Assembly: GCA_005406025.1 (NCBI GenBank) | Contig: BGZK01001272.1 | Span: 114,970-178,969 of the forward strand | Direction of reading: 5' to 3' | DNA from: Eumeta japonica | Lineage: Eukaryota > Arthropoda > Insecta > Lepidoptera > Psychidae | Length of the DNA: 64,000 bases | Shown here: piece by piece, positions 59,115 to 64,000 of the stretch | How the letters are laid out: each line of letters opens with the position of its first letter | Numbering within the stretch: the first letter of the stretch is position 1 | Position numbers and translations under genes: made by a program | Notes under the pieces: generated by a model | What the model was told of the DNA's origin: nothing | What the model saw: only the letters and a program-made list of their open reading frames with translations | Databases searched by the model: none

Positions 59115-59995
59115 TAGCAATCTTTATACCTATTTCACGTTTTATCATCATAAATTACCACATACGTGACAATATAAAATATGTTAATAAAAGAAAATGT
59201 ACAACGGAAGCGCTTGCCGATCTAAGCGTTCATTTGGAACGTGAAACCCTAAAGTAACATCTCGACCGCGATCCGTTGTACAACATTTATTACATCTACC
59301 CGCGGTTTCGGTCATTTGGACTTTACCCGCGTTGCGGCACACATTTCTTTTAAACAATTGTAAATAATTAATATCCCTGTTCAAAAACTAATAAGACCAT
59401 AGTATGTACCCTTAGGTATAACAGTGCGGGAGTCTTTTTTCGTCACTAAATTAATAACTGCGGTGAGATCTATTTATCATTGGTCTTCTTATATTCTTTT
59501 AGTATATAATATCATTTTTTTTTTTGTAAATTGCTTGTAAAGTTAAATTGCTTCTACCTACTATCTTCTAATTGAGCTCATAAGCATGTTGTTTTAACTA
59601 GGGCCGTTATCTGTTTATTGCGTGACGTGTCGCTCAACAAGTTGCAATGTAACCTGTACCTAAACGAATAGAATATGATTTTACAAATAACTGCCTAAGT
59701 ACGTACTACGTCATCTATTTAAACACAAAAAGGCATGAAAACTGCATGTCCGTAGACGACTCACTCACTGCCGAAAAGTGCTTCTAGAAGATGAACAGAA
59801 AAAAGAGTTACACTCGACCTTGAGCCGGGCTAATCAGGCCAGCACCCGGGACTGAGGAGACGGGAGCGGGCCAAGTTGCATAATCTATTGTATGACCTTG
59901 ACATTTGTGATGCCAAATATACTCACTAAAGTATATTTTTACTTTTAATGTCCTACCACTGCGCTGTATAGGGTGGTGTAGGCAAACTATCCTCA
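59115..59995. other. Anonymous DNA
   Basis: Inverted 11-mers 'tgtacaacgga' (59198-59208) and its complement (59272-59282) flank a GC-richer block. Frames at 59184-59384 and 59808-59996 have no motif. Confidence 0.4.
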
Positions 59996-59999
59996 AGGT

Positions 60000-60190
60000 T
60001 TTTTATAGCATTTTCGAAGGGCACACAAGAATGCGACCCACCAGAGAATAGGTGATCATCGCCGCACATGGACACTTGCAAGTCCCAGATAGCCACCAGT
60101 GCATTACCGGCCTCCATGGAAGGAATATGATATATTCCTCCGAAGGAGAAGTGAAGTTATAGAGGGGATAGAGTTAAAGAGATAGAGTTC
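60000..60190 (+). mobile_element. SINE-like element, family C, copy 4
   Basis: It opens 'tttttatagcattttcgaag', then 'aggtgatcatcgccgcacat' and 'ccagtgcattaccggcctcc', in the same order as copy 1 at 4910. The distal half is not recognisable. Confidence 0.65.
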
Positions 60191-60194
60191 ATCT

Positions 60195-63100
60195 AACACA
60201 CATAGAAAAGCTACTTTCGACTACAACTGATAACTCTCAGCAACAATATCTACTTATTCGCGTAAGGCATTTTTTTTTTGTAGTATTACGTCTCGAAATA
60301 ATATATCTATGATAAAATGTAACTATTTATCTTTTACAATCGCTCAATTTTAAGACTTAGGCTGCTCCGCATGAAGTTCTTTGAAAATTTCGTGAAATGT
60401 AACTTAAAAAAAACATCCAAATTTTCCCACATTTGAAATTTCATACAACACAAATAGAGCAAAAATTTAATATTCTCGAACATTAAAAATGAGAAATAGT
60501 TTTTTTTGTTTTTTTCAAGTCGATTAACAAGCAAATAATATTACGCGACCCATTGACATGAACGTGATTATATTAAATTATCCTGTTTGAAACTCAATGG
60601 AATTACTTCTACAAAATTCGCCTAGATATTAGGCTGCCATCTTTATTTTATTTTAAAATTATCACTTTCACATGTTTTGTATTTTCTGAGAAATCGGGAC
60701 CTCTACCACCAAAATTTTTAATTCAACACTTTAACATGAATATTGAATATGGAAGTAGTTAACTAGAATTCGATATCGATAATAGTGACATATAATATAC
60801 TAACGATGTTGTCAAGCCGTCGCTGTAGTTAGGTACCTCCTTTTCTTTCTAATGTTTTGTACTTTAACCACTTTGGTTCAAATGCTTAAACGTATTACTT
60901 AATACAATTAAAGTATGTGCTTAAAGGCCCATCGTTTATTTATTATAAACGATATTATAAACCTATCAACTTTTCAATGTTGCTTGTGTTAATTTTCTTC
61001 TGTACATGCCAGAGAAGTATTTAACATTAATTTTTACAGGTAACAAAATCAAAGTATGTTTAATAACAAATTTCATCCCCACTTGCTGAGAAATATATGA
61101 CAAATAGATCCCAATGTATTGTCAAACACCATTCATTTATTCTCATAATTTTCAATTATGTTTATTCTTTAATGCGTATATTCCTTTTCGAGTCAATTAG
61201 TATTTTGTCAAAAATTACAAATGTGTGTTCAATACGTTGACATGTCGCACTTATGAAAAAAATAAAAAAAAGCGACACGTCACCGTATCTCATCCGCCCC
61301 ACCGCAAATGAGTCCGTGTGACTGTACGTATTTCGTATTACATTGCTTCTTTTCTCTAGATTAAATAACGAAGTTCTGTATTCAATTTAATTCAATCAAT
61401 CAGAGTGATATTTATGCAGCCCATTTACGTATTTCGACTGATGAATAGAAACAATTTTAGATCATAAAAAAATATTTCAACATGTTTCCGTTTATTTAAA
61501 GTTACATCTCTTCAAAATTAAAAGCGCTCATTGAAAATAACAGAAATGAATGTTAGGTTTATACTTTCATTTTTAAGTTTTGGAACGTTTTAATGTGTTT
61601 TATTTACAAACTGGCATAAGATTAGTAATACAAATGTAGAAATTTTTGTCCGAGTTATATTTAAAATATACAGAGTTATAAAATACAAATATGTTTGTTT
61701 TAAAAAAAAAAAAGCACTGAATGATAAAATATATGTTTTACTTCTCATTTTCTAAAATGCTTTTCCTTTATATTTTTAATAACGCTTTAAATATATACAA
61801 AGAAAAGGATTTTTCATAGATATTGTATTGATTCGCAAAAAACGATAGAAGATAAAATAACAATTATTTAACATCAGACCATGAAGGTAATGCGTTTTTT
61901 TAAAAGGAAACGCATAATATACACGGTTCTTCATGAAAAACAGAATTATGCAAATTAAATTCAAAGATCAACAACTTTAATAAAAACACGAAAACATAAC
62001 TTGAAGATTCCTAAAGAATTTTAGTGCTTACCTACTTTATAAAAAGTAATACTTTTGTAAAATATTAAATTTCTAGAATCAGTGGTTATGACTATGCGTT
62101 GATCAATCAGACAGGCAGTCAGTCTGTTTCTTGTTTATATAAGAGTTGCTCGTATATAATATATGAAATGTGAAACATTAACTAGTGAATTAACTAATGA
62201 AATTTCTACTCAAGTTCTCCATCATTTGCATAACACTGGCTAGTGGCAGGCGGGCATAGGGCAAGAACTCTATCCATCTATCATAGACCTAATATGCTCA
62301 AAAACTGGAATAAAAGGGTACCAAAAAAAAGGATACGACAAAGAAATATTAGAAGCGTGTGAGTGCCTCGTAGGCGCTGGCCGCGTTGGTCTGCTTTACG
62401 GCTCAGTGGTTCTTATATATGGCTTCTTCGCTTTCTGCTTGCCCGAGTTTTATACTGGAAAATAGTTAAAATTAACAGTTAACTAGAAGATTAGCAGGTA
62501 CAATAGAACTTTTATATAGTTTTTTTTTTTTATATACAACTTCTAACTATCGCAAAAGTCGCAGTTTATTGAGAATAAATTAATAAACCACTATACTATG
62601 ATGTGCACATGAACAAATTCTATGTAAATATGAAGAAATTCAAACACAAAAAAATATAATTAAAAAGTAATTATTCAAAGTTAACGACAGAAAGGTATTC
62701 TGGAAAATTTACGATAAATTAAGTTCATAGTAATTAAAAAATAAATAAAAAACCATTTTTTTTTTGTATATAAATACGTCCTTAAAAATTACTTCAATCA
62801 ATCAACAAATGAAGCAAAGTTTTTCTTGTGTCGGATCTTAAACGATTATATAATAAAGACACATATTTACCGAAAATAAAATAACATAAGAGCGAAACAG
62901 AAAAATATTTCCCTATCGAGTCATTAAACATCAATCAAGTATTCCCCTTACAATTAAAACTACGAACGGAAACATGTATTCCTGTTTAAATTAAGATTTA
63001 ATTCTATAAAACGAAAAATATTCGAGTCGAGCTTTTTTTCTAAATGCATTATTTCCTTAATTCCTTTCCTTCTGAAAAATAATGGGATTTGCATGCGTGG

Positions 63101-63955
63101 TTAATTGAAAAAAGGAGCAGTGAATTGTGATTGGCAATTTACTCACTTAATTAATTATGTGGGTTGCCTGCGCTTTTTTTTTTAATTCCTTTTATATTCC
63201 ACCTTATACACACTTATTTATTAATTCAATAAAACATATAATTTGATATATGTAATTTATAGTAGTCAATTTACTTTGACATCAATGTATTCATAATTGC
63301 GAAGAAATATTGTGTGTGCATATCCAAATATAAACTGATTTCTATTATTTTTATAACAGTGATTTTTTGTGTTTCCCTTCTCGAAAATAACAAACTATAT
63401 ACATCAAGCGCCCTCTTACGATATTTCGCGGCAACATAACAACAAACTTTTTGCCTTCACACGCTCCAATTCCATTCAGATTGTCACACGAAGATATCTC
63501 GCTGGTCGAGGGCAGACTTGAATACCAATTTTTTTTTTGTCTTTCAACTACACGGAAAACCGTCAATTATAGATTTTCTTTTTGTTGTAGTAATTGTTAT
63601 GTAACTTATTATCCGAATGTCGGAGTTACGAGCAGACCGATATTTTAACCGACACCTATCCATATATCCGCTTTTGTGTATCCTTATAATTATCCAGCCA
63701 ATGATAGTTTTAGTACAGTATTTCGAAACGTAATGACCGGGTCGAATTTAGCCACGAATGGCGTAGCAATAACAGTTATTAGATCTCAGCGGTGCGTCAC
63801 CGGGACGAATGGATGTACCTCAACCCGGTCGAGATATTTCGCACGTACTGCAACACGAAAGCCTCGAGAAACACCCCAATAAAATGGTCGATCGCTGACG
63901 TTGTGGTTGACGCTTGCACACAGGCACTTACACAAGCGCGCACTTACGCATGCAG
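60195..63955. other. Anonymous AT-rich DNA
   Basis: Homopolymer runs are frequent and short frames have no motif. The last 500 bases become slightly more GC-rich, with overlapping frames on both strands at 63676-63983 that I cannot assign. Confidence 0.45.
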
Positions 63956-63979
63956 GCACGCACGCACGCACGCACGCAA
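63956..63979. repeat. CACG tetranucleotide tract
   Basis: About six 'cacg' units near the window end. Confidence 0.95.
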
Positions 63980-64000
63980 ATAATCATGCATGCGGATATA

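Overview
This window looks like 64 kb of nuclear DNA from an insect, most probably a moth or butterfly (Lepidoptera). The sequence is visibly AT-rich, has no operon-like packing and no long intact reading frame. It carries several dispersed repeats of kinds I recognise from lepidopteran genomes: a roughly 400 bp SINE-like family that starts near 'ttttcgaagggcaaac', tRNA-derived SINEs with a 'cctcggagagcac' body, repeats that open with 'gggtcccgtaccc' followed by runs of 'gtctgtccgtc', and Helitron-like ends of the form 'cgcggacggagccgc...agctag'. The assignment to Lepidoptera is inference from these repeats, not from any host gene.

I could not identify a single host protein-coding gene, rRNA or functional tRNA gene with confidence. 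The recognisable protein-like sequences are all decayed transposable elements: a BEL/Pao LTR retrotransposon on the minus strand (13.2-15.8 kb), a mariner transposase on the plus strand (18.1-18.6 kb), a non-LTR reverse transcriptase on the minus strand (26.5-27.3 kb) and a nearly full-length mariner on the minus strand (29.1-30.2 kb). Each is broken by stops or frameshifts.

Layout: 0-10 kb is mostly anonymous AT-rich DNA with one large repeat (A1), a SINE, a 78 bp TA tract and a CAT tract. The 9.7-16.7 kb stretch is a TE cluster with unusual foldback structures (twin hairpins at 10.9 kb, and two palindromes at 13.16-13.28 kb where a pogo-like repeat meets the truncated BEL element). The 16.7-34 kb stretch alternates TE relics with empty DNA and includes one CpG-rich island at 20.9-21.2 kb. 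Repeat A2 at 32.4-33.5 kb is a second copy of A1 with a roughly 145 bp internal tandem array. The 34-44 kb and 50.7-64 kb stretches are largely anonymous, with a few higher-GC patches that could be conserved non-coding DNA or undetected exons. The 46-51 kb stretch is dense in Helitron-like fragments with degenerate hexamer arrays. A paired TATCGATA site plus a TATA motif at 56.3-56.6 kb is the best candidate for a host promoter.

Taken together this is a gene-poor intergenic region, or a very large intron, shaped by transposon decay. I see no convincing new enzymatic or defence system. The most interesting items are structural: the junction palindromes, the twin hairpins, several isolated long hairpins, the A1/A2 array expansion, and the DRE pair. 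Boundaries of degenerate repeats are accurate only to about 20-40 bases because they were judged by eye.
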